A stretch of 6,457 nucleotides of DNA from Chloroflexota bacterium. Lineage in GTDB: Bacteria; Chloroflexota; Anaerolineae; Anaerolineales; Villigracilaceae. The stretch is taken from assembly GCA_016875755.1 (NCBI GenBank), contig VGOX01000134.1, positions 1 to 6,457 on the forward strand. Reading direction: 5' to 3'. Shown here one piece after another: positions 6,342 to 6,457 of the stretch. The notes under the pieces were generated by a model, which saw only the letters and a program-made list of their open reading frames with translations, was not told the DNA's origin and made no database searches. Each line of letters opens with the position of its first letter. Positions within the stretch are counted from its first letter, which is position 1. The position numbers and the translations under genes were made by a program.

Positions 6342-6457
6342 CCTCATAAGGAACTCAGACCGCCGGACTGCCCCAAATCCGTGAGCGCCAAACAAGCAGA
6401 AGCACAGGTCTGGGGGAAGTTGTATAAGTTCGTCATGAACCCGGATTTCCTGCTTGC
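6342..6457 (+). pseudogene. In-frame continuation of the serine recombinase beyond the TAG (runs off the window)
   Basis: The frame of the recombinase resumes at 6342 and stays open for 38 codons to the window end. It reads PHKELRPPDCPKS, supplying the fourth zinc-ribbon cysteine (C316 counting the stop as 306), then KQAEAQVWGKLYKFVMNPDF, the typical helix that follows the ribbon in this family (pattern E..VW..L...V.NP..L). There is no frame shift and no start codon or Shine-Dalgarno near the break, so this is the same gene. A single change such as CAG (Gln) to TAG explains it. A sequencing error, a nonsense pseudogene, or stop readthrough all remain possible. Confidence 0.8.

Overview
The window looks like a bacterial chromosome, probably from the Chloroflexota (Anaerolineae-like). 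This is an inference from three things: a bacterial XPB-type helicase with its partner proteins, mixed GC content, and non-Shine-Dalgarno starts. An actinobacterial-type relative cannot be excluded. No rRNA, tRNA or CRISPR array is visible.

Left two thirds (1-4075, all minus strand): a three-gene DNA-repair-type operon read from right to left. It starts at a near-consensus promoter (TTGACA, 17 bp, TACAAT) whose -10 box ends 7 nt before the first ATG, so the mRNA is probably leaderless. The genes are a 461-residue winged-helix protein (2654-4039), a 586-residue helicase-associated protein with an XPB/Ssl2 N-terminal-like domain (836-2596), and the N-terminal 292 residues of an XPB/Rad25 superfamily 2 DNA helicase (876 to beyond position 1). 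The last two overlap by 41 nt. In mycobacteria the XPB gene has one large helicase-associated neighbour (Rv0862c beside Rv0861c). Here that role seems to be divided between two proteins, each carrying pieces that resemble the N-terminal part of XPB itself.

Middle (4100-5251, minus strand): an AAA_14/DUF4143 ATPase with an intact Walker A and B and a nuclease-like D...ExK signature at its C-terminus. It is visibly more AT-rich than the helicase operon and has a clear Shine-Dalgarno and its own promoter, so it reads as an accessory gene.

Right (5252-6457): a 172-bp divergent control region with two well-formed face-to-face promoters, a repeated TGTACAAA in each, and two palindromes. It is followed on the plus strand by a large serine recombinase. 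The recombinase has a complete catalytic domain, but its frame is cut by a single in-frame TAG at 6339-6341 inside the zinc ribbon. The same frame continues open to the window end and supplies the fourth zinc-binding Cys, so the gene is either a fresh nonsense pseudogene or read through. The right part is therefore probably the edge of an integrated or decaying mobile element beside a conserved helicase locus.
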